A stretch of 64,000 nucleotides of DNA, from positions 87,139 to 151,138 of the forward strand of contig CAWGVO010000012.1 of assembly GCA_963826055.1 (NCBI GenBank), given 5' to 3'. The notes beneath the pieces are model-generated. The model made no database searches. It worked only from the letters and a program-made list of their open reading frames with translations, and was not told the DNA's origin. The translations under genes and the position numbers were made by a program. This DNA is from JBBDMC01 sp963826055 (GTDB taxonomy: Bacteria > Pseudomonadota > Alphaproteobacteria > Rhizobiales > Kaistiaceae). The first letter of the stretch is position 1. Each line of letters opens with the position of its first letter. Below are positions 56,054-64,000 of this stretch, in pieces.

Positions 56054-56857
56054 CTAGCCGACGCGCGTCGCCAGTTCGCCGGCCAGCGCTTCCAGCGTCT
56101 CGCGCGGCGCCTTGCCGATCAGCAGGTAGCCGCGCCCGCCCGCCGTCCAGAACACGATGTTGAAGCCGTTGCGCTCCTCGAACTGCGGCGGCTGGTCGGG
56201 TCGCCCGTTGGCGATGATGCAGAACGAGATCGGACCGTCCGCGGACGAAAGGTAGGCGAGCTGGACGAGCGGGTGCTCCCGGTAGTCGAGGAGCTGGACG
56301 CGCTTCAGATAGACGTGCGGCAGCGCCAGCTTCTCCGGCGACAGATCGAGCGACAGCTTGGCGCCGACCGCCGCGAGTTCCTGGCCGACCGAAGCCGGGT
56401 CCTCGGCGATGACCGACATCGATTCGACGGTGAGGAAGGCCTGGTAGTCGGCGACCGCGTCGCGCCAGTTCGGCTGCGCCGCCGCCTGCTGTTGCTCGGG
56501 CGCGGTGATGAGGCGTGGGCCGAAGTAGCCGCCGACCGCACCGACCGCGAACAGGGCAACGCCGGCCGCCACCATCGCCAGCCGTCTCCACGGTGTCGAC
56601 CGCTGGCGCCCGCGTTGGCCGAAGGCGCCCGCCAGCGCGGCGTCCAGTCGCTCCTGCGGCGCCGCCGCGAGCAGCACGTCGAACGCCTCGGCGAAACGCC
56701 GGCCGCCGGCGTCGAGCGCCTCGAGCCGCGCCTTCAGCGTGGCGTCGCCGGCAAGGCGCGCCTCGAGCGCGGCGCGCCGCTCCTCGCCGAGCTCGCCGTC
56801 GAGATAGGCCACCAGCACGTCGTCGCCGGTTTGGTCGCTATCGACCGGATCTGCCAT
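56054..56857 (-). CDS. Anti-sigma factor (zinc-less, single TM)
   Basis: A 267-aa inner-membrane anti-sigma factor. The N-terminal cytoplasmic domain (DDVLVAYLDGELGEERRAAL) matches the anti-sigma helix but lacks the HxxxCxxC zinc motif. A TM helix (RRLAMVAAGVALFAVGAVGG) follows near residue 93, then a periplasmic domain of about 150 residues (VADYQAFLTVESMSVIAED, YLKRVQLLDYREHPLVQLAY). It should hold the adjacent ECF sigma at the membrane and release it on an envelope signal. Its start lies inside the sigma gene, a 20-nt overlap. Confidence 0.87.
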   Translation of the reverse strand: MADPVDSDQTGDDVLVAYLDGELGEERRAALEARLAGDATLKARLEALDAGGRRFAEAFDVLLAAAPQERLDAALAGAFGQRGRQRSTPWRRLAMVAAGVALFAVGAVGGYFGPRLITAPEQQQAAAQPNWRDAVADYQAFLTVESMSVIAEDPASVGQELAAVGAKLSLDLSPEKLALPHVYLKRVQLLDYREHPLVQLAYLSSADGPISFCIIANGRPDQPPQFEERNGFNIVFWTAGGRGYLLIGKAPRETLEALAGELATRVG

Positions 56858-57386
56858 GCTTCCCACTGCCCTCCACCGAGACGGTCGCCGTCTCGGCATT
56901 CAGCCCTGCAAGCCTCGCCCGCGCCGCCGCCAGCCGCGACATCACGGTTCCCACCGGAACCCCGAGCAGGCTCGCGGCCTCGCGGTAGGTCATGCCTTCG
57001 ACATAGACGAGAAACACCGTTTCGCGCTGCGCTTCCGGCAGGGCCTGCACCTCCCGTAACACTTGACCGGCCCAGATATTCGTTTCGGTGTACCTGAGTC
57101 CGTCGAAGACCAGCACCGCGTCGGCGTCCACCAGCCCCTGGCCGAGCCGCACCTTTCGCGCCCTCACCTCGTTCAGCCAGATCGAATGGAGGATCGCGAG
57201 CAACCACCGGTCGAGCCGCGTGCCGGCCTCGAACTGGTGCGCCCGCTCCAGCGCCCTGACGCAGGTCGCCTGGACCAGTTCCTCGGCGGTGTCGCGATTG
57301 CCCGACAGCACCAGCCCGTACCGCCACAGCCGCGGCAGCGTCTGGGGCAAGCCTTGCGTCACGGGGTCGCGGCGCTCGCCGGTCAT
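56838..57386 (-). CDS. ECF sigma factor (sigma-70 family)
   Basis: A 182-aa ECF sigma factor. Region 2 reads LWRYGLVLSGNRDTAEELVQ, ATCVRALERAHQFEAGTRLD, RWLLAILHSIWLNEVRARK; region 4 is VQALPEAQRETVFLVYVEGM, TYREAASLLGVPVGTVMSRL. These match the extracytoplasmic-function group. The Met at 57386 is used; a longer frame to 57614 adds a low-complexity leader. It is co-oriented with, and overlaps, its anti-sigma gene. No target promoter consensus can be read. It is not the EcfG regulator itself on sequence alone. Confidence 0.92.
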   Translation of the reverse strand: MTGERRDPVTQGLPQTLPRLWRYGLVLSGNRDTAEELVQATCVRALERAHQFEAGTRLDRWLLAILHSIWLNEVRARKVRLGQGLVDADAVLVFDGLRYTETNIWAGQVLREVQALPEAQRETVFLVYVEGMTYREAASLLGVPVGTVMSRLAAARARLAGLNAETATVSVEGSGKHGRSGR

Positions 57387-57672
57387 GGGGACGGTTGTAC
57401 GGGTTGTCCCGACGGCCGTCGAGACGGGCGGGCCACTGCGGGGTGTCCTCGGCGCGGCAGCGACAGCATGATGGGAGAGAGCGACCGGACGGGGAAGGAC
57501 GATGCCGGGGGTCGACGGCTTCCGCCCTTCCCCGCCCAGTTCTCGCTGACTACGCACAACCGAAAGGTCAGCGTGCCAACCTATTGGCAAGTGCCTTGCC
57601 AACCCGCGGGACACCAGATTTCGGGGTAAGTCCGGAATCGATCACAATCTATTGATCTTTTTAGGCGTTCGT

Positions 57673-58461
57673 TTACCGAAGCCGCGTGGCCGATTGCAAC
57701 GATCGTTGCAGAATGCGAGCCTGGCTACTCGGCCGCAAGCGGGCGCCGGAGCGGCTGTCGCTTGCCAGCCACACGTCCAGGAACGCATCGACAAAGGCCG
57801 CCGTCTTCCAGTCGTGCAGCGCCCGCCCCTCGAAGTGCAGCGGCGCCGCCTGCCCGCCGGGAACCTTGGCCCGCTCGCCGATGCGACGGGTCCAGCGATT
57901 GACCATGGCGGTGGTCAGCTCGATGTGAAACTGGATGGCGAAGGCCGCCGGCCCGTACGAGAACGCCTGGTTGGGAAAGGTATCCGCCGCGCCCTGTGCC
58001 AGCAGCGTCGCGCCGCGCGGCAGGTCGAACCCCTCGCGGTGGAACTGGTGGACCCGGTCGGGCCATCGGGTCAGGCGGCGGCCCGCTTCGGTGGCGGTGA
58101 CGTCGAACCATCCGACCTCGATATGACCGTCGGCGTGGGGCTTCACCGTCGAACCGAGATGCTGCGCGAACAGTTGCGCGCCGAGGCAAAGACCGAGGAA
58201 CGGCGCCTCCTCCTTGAGCGCCACGCCGATCCAGTCCGCCTCTTGCTTCAGGAAGTCGTCCGCGTCGTTGGCGCTCATCGGCCCCCCGAAGATGATGGCG
58301 CCGGCGTGGCCGGCGAGCGTCTCGGGCAGCGGATCGCCGAATCGCGGTCGCCGCACATCGAGGTCGTGCCCCCGCGCCTTCAGGCGCAGGCCGACCCGTC
58401 CGGGCGTCGAATGTTCCTGGTGGAGAACCACCAGCACCGGTGGCTTACCGCTGGCCGGCAC
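57673..58461 (-). CDS. Class I glutamine amidotransferase family protein
   Basis: A 262-aa GATase1 domain protein without a fused synthetase. The nucleophile elbow is LGLCLGAQLFA with Cys near residue 92, and the His/Glu pair is QFHIELT. An N-terminal block VLVVLHQEHSTPGRVGLRLK and GAIIFGGPMSANDADDFL are typical of the GuaA-like stand-alone group. Its amino-group acceptor is unknown. The start overlaps the terB gene's 3' end by 17 nt, so they are co-transcribed. The last 25 residues are Arg-rich and may be a tail rather than fold. Confidence 0.9.
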   Translation of the reverse strand: MPASGKPPVLVVLHQEHSTPGRVGLRLKARGHDLDVRRPRFGDPLPETLAGHAGAIIFGGPMSANDADDFLKQEADWIGVALKEEAPFLGLCLGAQLFAQHLGSTVKPHADGHIEVGWFDVTATEAGRRLTRWPDRVHQFHREGFDLPRGATLLAQGAADTFPNQAFSYGPAAFAIQFHIELTTAMVNRWTRRIGERAKVPGGQAAPLHFEGRALHDWKTAAFVDAFLDVWLASDSRSGARLRPSSQARILQRSLQSATRLR

Positions 58462-58909
58462 GGTCGCGGACTGTCTGCTTGAGACGGACGCGCGTCTGCG
58501 TCGACACGCCGAGCAACTCGGCCACGCGCCACACGACGTTGTTCTCGAACTCGTCCGCCTTGCCGTCGGCGTAGACCATCTGCCACATCATCTCCACGAT
58601 GCGCTCCCGGTCGGCGGCCTCCAGCCGCGCCTTCAGCACACTGGTGAACCCGTATAGATCGACCGCCTCCGCCTCGGCGTTTTCGGCCGCCTCGACCAGT
58701 GAGGTCGTCGCCTGCGGGTCGAGGCCGAAGTGGCGTTTCAACACATCGCGGAGCGCTGCCCGCTCCTCGTCGGCAACGGTGCCGTCGATCGCGATGACAC
58801 GGAACAGAAGCGCCGCCACGGCCAGGCGCACCTGCTCCTCGTCAAGGGCCACCTTGTCGCCGCCATCGCTGGTGATTTCGGCGAAGAAGCGCCGGATTGC
58901 GTCGATCAT
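58445..58909 (-). CDS. TerB family tellurite-resistance-like protein
   Basis: A 154-aa all-helical TerB/DjlA-N domain protein. The repeated DGTVADEERAALRDVLKRHF and YADGKADEFENNVVWRVAEL motifs are two EF-hand-like acidic helices that bind divalent metal in the family. It lies upstream of, and overlaps, the GATase gene. The Met at 58909 is used; the frame extends to 58945 without support. TerB members have varied roles in stress and membrane processes; none is fixed here. Confidence 0.9.
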   Translation of the reverse strand: MIDAIRRFFAEITSDGGDKVALDEEQVRLAVAALLFRVIAIDGTVADEERAALRDVLKRHFGLDPQATTSLVEAAENAEAEAVDLYGFTSVLKARLEAADRERIVEMMWQMVYADGKADEFENNVVWRVAELLGVSTQTRVRLKQTVRDRAGQR

Positions 58910-59317
58910 TTCGGTCCTCGGCTGTGCTGCCGAGTTTAGTCGCATGCCGCCGGTGGAAGCCGGAGCCCGCCCGCATAAAGAAAACCGCCGGCGATACCGG
59001 CGGTTTCCCGATCAAGGGTCAAAGCGTCCAAAAACTCTTCTGAAACTTGCGCTGCCCGGAGCGAAAAAGCCGAGCGAACAAGATAAATAAAAAAAGCGCC
59101 TGCGAAATAAGTTGGTAATCACTGAACGGACAATGGCGATACTATCGATTGTACCCGAAGGCACCGGCAGTTCGTTTCAGCGGCGATCACGGTCCGTCAA
59201 AACCGACGTCTGACCGGCAAATCACCGCACAACAAGTGTTAATGAGTTATCTCACCTTTGCAAGCGCGTATGGCACCTGTGCTCGACCGGTGCACAAAAG
59301 ACAACCGCGCCGCCTCT
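58910..59317. other. Non-coding stretch between terB and DUF3307 genes, with a terminator hairpin
   Basis: No gene is supported. AAACCGCCGG-CGATA-CCGGCGGTTT at 58982-59006 is a perfect 10-bp hairpin; in the minus direction it is followed by TTTTCTTTAT, so it should terminate the DUF3307 transcript. The rest (59007-59310) is AT-richer, with short A runs near 59085-59095, and may hold the terB promoter or an unrecognised small RNA. Confidence 0.5.
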
Positions 59318-59707
59318 TCACCGCGTGGCGACGAGGATCGCCGTGATGGCGACATAGGTGAGGTGATGAAGCAACTGGTCGGTGCCGAGGGTCCACCAGA
59401 ACGCGCTGTCCGTCGGTTTGAATCCGGTTCGACGCATCACCTGATCCTTGGCCCAGTCGATGTGGTAGTGGACGATGAACTCGCCGATCAGGATAGCGGC
59501 ACCGATCGCGAAGGTCGGTGTGATCACCAGGAAGGCTATCGTCGTACCGATAACGTGCAACCCGGCATGAACGATGCCGCCCGGGTGTCCATAGGTGCCC
59601 TTGTTGGTGACCTGGTATTTCGTCTGCAGCGGGTAGTCGCAAAAGAAATGCTTCACCTCGAGAATGACGAGGACTGCGAATATTGCCGCGGTTGCTCCGG
59701 TCACCAT
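59318..59707 (-). CDS. DUF3307 family membrane protein
   Basis: A 129-aa protein with three to four hydrophobic helices. The family motif set is clear: HFFCDYPLQTKYQVTNKGTY, GHPGGIVHAGLHVIG, GEFIVHYHIDWAKDQVMRR and FWWTLGTDQLLHHLTYVAI. Conserved His and Asp residues in the membrane part hint at metal or proton handling, but no function is assigned. ATG 59707 is used. It ends upstream of the strong hairpin at 58982 and lies 106 nt after the cyclase gene on the same strand. Confidence 0.85.
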   Translation of the reverse strand: MVTGATAAIFAVLVILEVKHFFCDYPLQTKYQVTNKGTYGHPGGIVHAGLHVIGTTIAFLVITPTFAIGAAILIGEFIVHYHIDWAKDQVMRRTGFKPTDSAFWWTLGTDQLLHHLTYVAITAILVATR

Positions 59708-59813
59708 CACCCCCAGTTCGCCCCGCCCTCGTGAAGGCGTATTTACACCCGCGGCACCACCGCCCGGTGTGACATGCTTCACACCGCGGTCCCTACCAAT
59801 TGGTTTTCCGTTG

Positions 59814-62035
59814 CTATTTGGAGGTCGCCGTAAAGGTGCCGTCCCAGTCGGGTGGCGGCGGATTCTGGCGCCATTCGGAGATCCGCTCCCGGTAGACCGC
59901 ATAGAACCCGCCGAGTCCCTCTATGCCGGCACCCTCGCAATCGCCGATCGCCGCCTCGGCGCCGTCCCAGTCCTGCTGGCGATAGGCGGCGAGCATGGCC
60001 TGATGGCGCGCCAACAGCCGCTCGCCGGAGGCGCCGTTGGCGCCGAACACCTCCAGCGGCGAGTAGATGCGGGTCGGCTGCGCGCGCCCCTTCACCCGCA
60101 TCATGTCGAGTTCGAGCGCCGCCAGGCCGTTCAACCGCTCCAGCGTCTGCTCGCCGATGACGATCGGCACGCCGTAGGCTTTGGACAGCCCCTCGAAGCG
60201 TGAAGCGACGTTGACGTTGTCGCCGATCGCCGAATAGTCGAACCGCTGCGAGGAGCCGAGGTTGCCGACGCATACCTCGCCCGAGTTGATGCCGATGCCG
60301 ATGCGCACCTGGTCGTACGGTCGGCCGGCCGCCTCCGCCTGCTTGCGCCACGTCTGGTTGAGGTCCTCCATCTTGGCGATCATCGCCAGCGCCGAGCGGC
60401 AGGCATGGGCGGCGTGATCGGGATCGTCGAGCGGCGCGTTCCAGAACGCCATGATCGCATCGCCGATGTACTTGTCGATGGTGCCGCGGTCGGTGAGGAT
60501 GATCTCGGAGAGCGGCGTCAGCAGGCTGTTGATGAAGCTGGTCAGCTCGTGCGCGTTCAGCTTCTCCGACAGCGTCGTGAAATTGCGCACGTCGCAGAAC
60601 AGGAGCGTCACCTCCCGCACCACACCGCCGAGTTCCAGCTTGTCCGGATGAGCAATGATCTCGTCGACCACCGTCGGCGACACGTAGTAGCTGAAGGCGC
60701 GGCGCACCTCGCCGCGCTGCTGTTCCACCCTCCGGTAGACGTCGGTCGTCCCCGCCGCCACCAGAATGAACAGCGTCAGCGCCGGATAGGACGGTCGAGC
60801 AGCAGCCCGGCCTGGCTGTAGGCGCCCCAGCCGCCGATCGCCAGCGTCGCCATCACCGACAGGCCGAGCACCGCGGCGTGGACAGCGCTGATCGTCGGCA
60901 GGATCGCGATGAGTATGAGGCCGAGCACGATCATGATCGCCAGTTCCAGCGCACGCGCGTAGTCAGGGCGGGTAAGCGACAGGCCGCCCTGCTGCTCGGC
61001 GATTATCTGCTCGATTGCCTGGGCATGGACCTCGACGCCGGGAATGGCAGCGTCAAGCGGCGTCGCCCTGAGGTCGATGAGGCCCGGCGCGCTGGTCCCC
61101 ACCAGAATGATCCGACCGGACACCTCTTCGGGATCGTCTTCGCCGGCGAGCACTTTCCACGCAGGAACATACGAGGCCCGGTTCGACGGCCGAAACCTCA
61201 GCCAGATGCCGCCGTCGGCGTCGGTCGGCACCTCCATGGTGCCGACCTTGATGTGGTTGAGCCCGGTTTGCTGGCCGTAGGCCGTCTCGCCGCTGGCGTT
61301 CGACGACTTCAGCACGTAGGTGCCGGCCCCCTGCGCCACCCTCAGCGCCTCGGTGGTGAGCGTCGGGATGTACTGGTCGCCGATCCGATAGATCAGCGGA
61401 ATACGCCTGATCACCTGGTCGCGGTCGGGAATCCAGTTGATCGAGCCGATGCCGGCAGCGGCGGCGTCCAGTTCCGGCAGGTTCACGTTGGCGCCGGGAA
61501 ACGCCGGGATGAACGGCTTCGGGTCGTCGCCAGCGACCGCGAACCCGGCTTTGGGTGGCGGCGGCGGCGTCGGCCGCTGTGAGAGCGCCGTCGCCAGCAC
61601 CGTCGGTGCCGAGGCGATTGCCTTCGCCAGGATCGCGTCGTGGCTCGCCTGACCCGCGATCAGCGGCCCGACGACGGCCTGCTCCGCGGGCGTCATCAGC
61701 TTGAGGGCCTGCTCCGGCGACGTCCGGTCGGGCTCGGCGAACAGGATGTCGAAGGAGACCACCGCGGCCCCCTGTTCTGTCAGCCGGCCCAACAGGTCGG
61801 CGATCGTGGTCCGCGACCACGGCCACTGGCCGATGCGCGCCAGCGACTCCTCGTCGATGTCGACGATCCTGACCGGCAGGCTGGGATCGTACTTTTGCGG
61901 CGAGAGCTTCTGGTAGGAATTGAAGGCGATCAGGCGCAGGGCCTGGACGAAGAACGGATCGAAGATTTTGAGCGCGGTCGCCCCGACGAGGATAGCGACC
62001 ATGAGAATCACATAGAACGGGTTGGCGCGGAGCAT
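59814..62035 (-). CDS. CHASE2-domain adenylate cyclase (class III), one frameshift
   Basis: A membrane sensor of about 740 aa. A TM (FYVILMVAILVGATALKIF) leads to a periplasmic CHASE2 domain, about residues 30-330 (VRIVDIDEESLARIGQWPWS, RIILVGTSAPGLIDLRATPL), then three TM helices and a class III cyclase domain. The catalytic residues are intact: metal Asp in LFCDVRNFTTLSE, substrate Lys in DKYIGDAIMAFW, and the transition-state block DYSAIGDNVNVASRFEG. A missing base near 60785 breaks the frame at the last TM (LLLDRP then YPALTLFILV). The start may be 62035 or 62122. Together with the FecR gene at 63.4 kb it forms the second CHASE2/FecR pair. Confidence 0.9.
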
Positions 62036-62151
62036 CAACGGTCCTGCGGCGCGAACGGCTTCAACCCGCAATATCGGGCCCGAAGCGGCCGGGACGCTTG
62101 CGGCGCGCGCAATTGCTATCATGGCAGGCGACCGACAGGAACGGGGAAGGG

Positions 62152-63303
62152 ATGGCCGCAGAGGCGCTCACCGGGGCACGCATTTTCGACGGCACCAGCC
62201 TGATCGACGGGGCCGCCGTCCTCTCGAGGACGGCCGCGTCGTCGCCGTCGTGCCGGCCAATGGCGTACCGGCGCGCTTTGGCCGCCGCGCCTGCGCTGGG
62301 CTGATCGCCCCGGTTTCATCGATTGCCAGGTGAACGGCGGCGGCGGAGTGCTGTTCAACGACGAGAGAACCGTCGGCGGCATCGCCGCCATCGGCGCCGC
62401 CCACCGCCGCTTCGGTACCACCGGTTTTCTGCCGACGTTCATCACCGACGACCGTACCCGCATGGCGGAGGCCGTCGCCGCCTCCGCCGACGCGATTGCG
62501 GCGGGCGTTCCCGGCCTCATCGGCATTCACCTAGAGGGGCCGTTAATCAATCCTGACCGCTGCGGCGTTCACGAGGCGCGGTTCGTTCGGCCGATCGAGG
62601 AGGCCGACGTCAGCCTCATCACCGGCTTCGCCGCCGGCCGGATGCGGTGACCCTGGCACCGGAAGCGGTTTCGCCGGCCACCATCGCCCGCTTGTCAGGA
62701 AGCCGGCGTGTGCGTCTCCGCCGGGCACACCATGGCCGATCCCGACATCATCGCCGCCGCGCGCGCTGCGGCCTCCACCGGTTTGCACCCATCTTTTCAA
62801 CGCCATGCCGCCGCTCGCCGGCCGTGCGCCGGGGCCGGTCGGCGCCACCCTCGACGACCCCGACTGCTGGGCGAGCCTGATCGTCGATCTGCACCACGTA
62901 TCGGCCGTGAGCTTGCGCGTCGCGATCGCCGCCAGGGATGGCGGCGCACGAGATGCTGGTCGCCGACGCCATGGCGCTCGTTGGCACCGACGCCGGAGAA
63001 TTCACCCTCCTCGGCCGCCGGATCGTCCGCCGCGAGGGACGCCTTACCACCGAGGACGGGACGCTCGCCGGCTCCGATCTCGACTTGGCGACGGCCGTCC
63101 GCAACACCGTCATCCGTCTCGGCCTGCCGCTGGAAGCCGCACTCCACATGGCCTCTGGCGCCCCGGCCGCCTTCCTCGGCCTCGGTCACGAACTTGGCCG
63201 CATCGCGCCCGGTTACCGCGCCAACCTTGTCCTGCTCGACGACAGCCTGACGGTCACCGGGACATGGATCGACGAAATCGCCGCAGATCGCGCGACGAAA
63301 TAG
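62152..63303 (+). CDS. nagA: N-acetylglucosamine-6-phosphate deacetylase-like amidohydrolase, about six frameshifts
   Basis: An enzyme of about 380 aa of the amidohydrolase superfamily that removes acetyl from GlcNAc-6-P. Family blocks in order: DGAAVL then LEDGRVVAVV, IAPGFIDCQVNGGGGVLFND, GIHLEGPLINPDRCGVHEAR with the metal-binding Glu, VCVSAGHTMADPD with the metal His, THLFNAMPPLAGRAPGPVG, and the closing RNTVIRLGLPLEAALHMASG. Indels lie near 62222, 62315, 62650, 62698, 62792 and 62940, of both signs. The start ATG 62152 has GGGGAAGG before it. It is divergent from the CHASE2 cyclase. Confidence 0.85.
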
Positions 63304-63330
63304 TCGCAATGTCGCATTCACAATTCATTC

Positions 63331-63398
63331 TCGCTTAAGCGAAGGTGAACAACCTCACAGGCGCCGTAGCGGCCGGAAATCGGTTCGCTATATTGCGA
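63331..63398 (+). promoter_or_regulatory. Paired TCGC/GCGA inverted repeats upstream of the second FecR gene
   Basis: TCGCTTAAGCGA at 63331-63342 is a perfect 12-bp palindrome, and TCGC-TATATT-GCGA at 63385-63398 repeats the same arms around a -10-like TATATT. Both lie within 100 nt of the GTG start at 63432 and could bind one regulator. Confidence 0.5.
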
Positions 63399-63431
63399 CC
63401 AGATTCACGCATCGCTAACGGAGGTGCACTC

Positions 63432-64000
63432 GTGAAAATTCGTATTGTTGCCATGGTCGCGATGGTTGCGACCGTTGCCGGCCTCGCCCCGGCGCTCGCG
63501 GCCGATCCGGCTGGCGAGGCGGTTGCCGTCACACCTGCCGCCAGCGCCAGCGGCGTCGTCGGCTCCCGCACCCTTGCCACGCACGGTTCGGTGTACATGG
63601 GCGACCTTGTCACCACCGATGCCGGCGGCCAGGCCCAGCTCGAAGTTCCGCGACGACACCCGCATGATCGTCGGTCCCAACTCGCAGATGACCATCGACA
63701 AGTTCATCTATGCGGGCGACGGCACCGCGAAGCAGGTGACGTTGGAGGCCACCCGCGGGGTGTTCCGCTTCATCACCGGCAACAGCCCCAAGCCCGCGTA
63801 CCTGATTGACACGCCGGTGGCGACCATTGGCGCCCGCGGCTCCCACGGCGACATTATCCTGCCCGGCGATGGCACCATCAGCGTCGTCTTCTACAGCGAG
63901 AACGGCGTCCAGCCGGACGAGCACGGGCTCTATGTCTGCGACAAGCCGACAACCGGCCGCCGCAAATGCGTCGAGCTGACCAAGGAATGCTCTTTCGTCA
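63432..64000 (+). CDS. FecR-domain protein, second copy, partial and frameshifted
   Basis: The 5' part of an exported FecR-domain protein cut by the window edge. GTG 63432 follows GGAGGTG. The signal peptide (MVAMVATVAGLAPALA) leads to SRTLATHGSVYMGDLVTTDA, then after an extra base near 63645 the frame resumes with FRDDTRMIVGPNSQMTIDKF, VTLEATRGVFRFITGNSP and AYLIDTPVATIGARGSHGDI. FYSENGVQPDEHGLYVCDKP and CVELTKECSFV add a Cys-containing part not seen in the first FecR protein. It is divergent from, and 1.4 kb away from, the CHASE2 cyclase, with nagA between. Confidence 0.85.

Noticed and set aside
58910..59317. A hidden small protein gene or named RNA in the 400-nt gap
   Set aside because: No frame with a ribosome site and coding character was found, and no known RNA family signature was recognised beyond the terminator hairpin.

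Overview
The window is a GC-rich stretch of an alphaproteobacterial chromosome, most likely Hyphomicrobiales (Rhizobiales) or a close relative. The markers for this are DUF2794, IalB-, BA14K- and DUF4170-family proteins, a GGAAC-N17-CGTT general-stress (EcfG-type) promoter, a ScfR/RamB-type regulator beside isocitrate lyase, and short palindromic intergenic repeats of the kind common in that order. No phage, insertion sequence, plasmid or CRISPR signature was seen. One tRNA gene, tRNA-Ala(CGC), is present.

Layout. 0-9.7 kb is housekeeping: the 5' part of htpG, a patatin-like esterase, a GNAT acetyltransferase, a Bax-inhibitor-1 protein, thpR, pterin dehydratase, IalB, rlmN, a flavodoxin and argG, with five copies of a palindromic repeat between genes. 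9.8-19.1 kb is signalling: a PAS-GGDEF-EAL protein, a site-2 protease with CBS domains, TypA/BipA, a CHASE2-PAS-GGDEF-EAL protein and a FecR-domain protein with a glycine-rich tail. 19.3-27.4 kb holds a GNAT, YggU/YggT, the tRNA, an Asp/Glu racemase-family enzyme and a minus-strand cluster LysR, BKACE-type enzyme, TAXI receptor, fused TRAP permease and Usp, which looks like one uptake and catabolism unit.

27.7-34.1 kb is the most distinctive block: aprM-aprB-aprA, an unrecognised 116-aa gene, an FKBP-type isomerase, an unrecognised 52-aa gene, dissimilatory sat and a CpdA-like phosphodiesterase. AprM with AprBA and Sat is the arrangement of sulfur oxidisers that take sulfite through APS to sulfate with ATP gain. 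34.2-39.8 kb is a BA14K protein and a minus-strand unit of a small membrane protein, a thioredoxin-DsbD-like fusion, a Ca2+/cation antiporter and a P2-type ATPase. 39.9-49.1 kb has NAD salvage (pncB-pncA), hsp20, archease-rtcB RNA repair, a ZIP transporter, PHA synthase, ChaB and an APH/ATPase fusion. 49.3-52.8 kb is an osmoprotectant ABC operon. 52.8-59.7 kb has DUF4170, aceA with a divergent ScfR regulator, an ECF sigma/anti-sigma pair, a glutamine amidotransferase, TerB and DUF3307. 59.8-64 kb has a CHASE2 adenylate cyclase, a nagA-like deacetylase and the start of a second FecR-domain gene.

Themes. FecR-domain and CHASE2-domain genes lie near each other twice, once with a c-di-GMP output and once with a cAMP output, and a CpdA-like phosphodiesterase is also present. 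The two GGDEF-EAL proteins carry complementary motif defects, suggesting one makes and one degrades c-di-GMP.

Quality caveat. From about 17.4 kb onward many otherwise normal genes are split by single-base indels, roughly 36 in 14 genes and mostly +1. The first 17 kb shows none. The pattern fits uncorrected long-read or assembly error better than real gene decay, so split genes are annotated here as single CDSs with the breakpoints stated.
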